From the NCBI GenBank assembly GCA_024196135.1, contig JAMQCK010000684.1:1-17810 (forward strand): a DNA stretch of 17,810 nt, written 5' to 3'. This stretch comes from Pleurotus ostreatus/Saccharomyces cerevisiae fusant. Taxonomy: Eukaryota; Opisthokonta. Positions 17,201 to 17,810 of the stretch are shown one piece after another. The notes beneath the pieces were generated by a model that saw only the letters and a list, made by a program, of their open reading frames with translations, searched no databases and was not told the origin of the DNA. Positions within the stretch are counted from its first letter, which is position 1; each line of letters begins with the position of its first letter. The position numbers and the translations under genes were made by a program.

Positions 17201-17810
17201 AGTCCTCGAACTGGAACTGTTGCGGTACGCGGCTTTTGAGCCCGGGGTTATGCTCAAAGAATTTCTCCATCTCCTTGTTGTATCCAGCCAGGATGAAAAG
17301 GAGCTTGCCGGTGTGGTTCTCCATCTCGGCGAGCATGAGATCAAGGACGAGACGGCCGCCGCTGTCGTAGTCCGTTGTGAGCTGATAGGCCTCGTCCACG
17401 AAGATGGCGCCTCCTCCCGCTTTGAGAACATCCTGTATCTTCTTCTTCACGCCATCTTGACCTTCGCTTGCGAGCTGCGAGCCGGTGGTTTCGAGGAAAA
17501 CGTCGCCGGGAAGGACGTTCATGGATGTTAAGAACTTGGCGTAATGGCGCGCCACAGTGGTCTTTCCTGTTACGGAGTTCAATCATACGGTAAACGCTAT
17601 GAAGCCTGACTCACCAGTTCCCGGATTCCCGAGGAAGGCAACATTGAAGCGTTGATCCTTGAGCGACGTTCCCTGCTGCTTCACGACTTCGATCTTGTCC
17701 ATGACAGACAGGACCTGCTGCTTCACCGCTTCCAACCCCACCAAAGCCATGATCCTGTCGACGTGCTCGTTCGACTTGCCCTCAACAGCCTTCCTATGAG
17801 CCCAGTCGTC
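14241..17810 (-). CDS. Large multi-AAA+ ATPase of the CbxX/CfxQ (SpoVK-like) family, C-terminal part; runs off right edge
   Basis: Six exons on the minus strand: 17810..17615 (continues outside), 17566..16667, 16610..16501, 16448..16287, 16238..15746, 15691..14241; introns 48-56 nt; 1,103 residues in view. Numbering from the edge, three CbxX-type AAA+ domains follow one another. Walker A motifs: GNPGTGKT (61-68), GSPGTGKT (338-345), GPPGTGKT (618-625). Walker B motifs: IFVDEAY, VLVIDEAY, VLFIDEAY. Arg-containing motifs: PGLKSR, PGLARR, SGLSSR. Domains 2 and 3 keep the YVG pore loop (378-380, 658-660); domain 1 has LASEG there. Then come a Pro/Ser-rich linker (about 850-965), a highly charged coiled coil (about 969-1072) and an end module GVCVAGFQWHKIAGGYRCGG. 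The family includes CbbX, the red-type Rubisco activase; the role of the fungal multi-domain members is not established. I recall that some fungal members have an N-terminal UPF1-like helicase; that part would lie beyond this window. Confidence 0.93.

Noticed and set aside
1..17810. CRISPR array, prokaryotic operon or phage features
   Set aside because: The window is intron-rich eukaryotic DNA. The ~21.6-bp repeats at 7047-7242 are degenerate and have no unique spacers, unlike CRISPR.
1..17810. tRNA or rRNA genes and intact transposons
   Set aside because: No cloverleaf with A and B boxes, no rRNA-like stretch, and no transposase or reverse transcriptase motif was seen by reading; a tool scan could still find diverged remnants.

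Overview
The window looks like nuclear DNA of a filamentous basidiomycete, probably an Agaricomycete. It is GC-rich. Its genes are cut by many short GT-AG introns, mostly 44-125 nt, often with CTAAC/CTGAC-type branch sites, and the promoters carry TATA, CCAAT and CRE-like elements. The products are fungal: a Kre9/Knh1-like secreted protein, a UPF0014/FetB-like membrane protein, ORC1, and a multi-domain CbxX/CfxQ AAA+ ATPase. Few genes are visible as single long ORFs, so the exon models were built by hand from splice signals, reading phase and family conservation. No transcript data were available.

Layout: (1) 1-786, minus strand, 5' part of an unrecognised acidic N-terminus/Ser-Arg-rich protein that runs off the left edge. 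(2) 787-2095, gene-poor, with three tandem ~22-bp repeats at 1874-1940. (3) 2096-2629, minus strand, a four-exon Kre9/Knh1-like small secreted protein, and 3508-4178, plus strand, a three-exon small secreted protein; the two are divergent and both have TATA boxes. (4) 4441-5668, plus strand, a YggS/PROSC/YBL036C-type PLP homeostasis protein. (5) 5669-7621, about 1.9 kb without a convincing gene but with several families of short tandem repeats. (6) 7622-8136, plus strand, an Hsp20/alpha-crystallin-like protein. (7) 8840-10260, plus strand, a seven-exon FetB/UPF0014 membrane protein. (8) 10502-14103, plus strand, ORC1 in eight exons. (9) 14241-17810, minus strand, the C-terminal 1,103 residues of a large triple CbxX-type AAA+ protein, convergent with ORC1 and running off the right edge.

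These are mostly separate housekeeping, cell-surface and stress genes, not one operon-like system. The most unusual signals are: the patterned repeats at about 6805-7242, made of GGGAGC units, then TTGAC units, then two overlapping inverted repeats, then nine units of about 21.6 bp, all upstream of the Hsp20-like gene; the inverted repeats packed into the 241-bp ORC1 promoter; a CCAAT palindrome abutting a CRE palindrome before the FetB-like gene; a perfect 18-bp palindrome at 4320-4337; a 465-nt, nearly open first intron in ORC1; six heptad-spaced SPTK motifs in ORC1; and a triple AAA+ protein whose first domain lacks the YVG pore loop kept by the other two. I cannot show that any of these is an undescribed system; each is given with a test.
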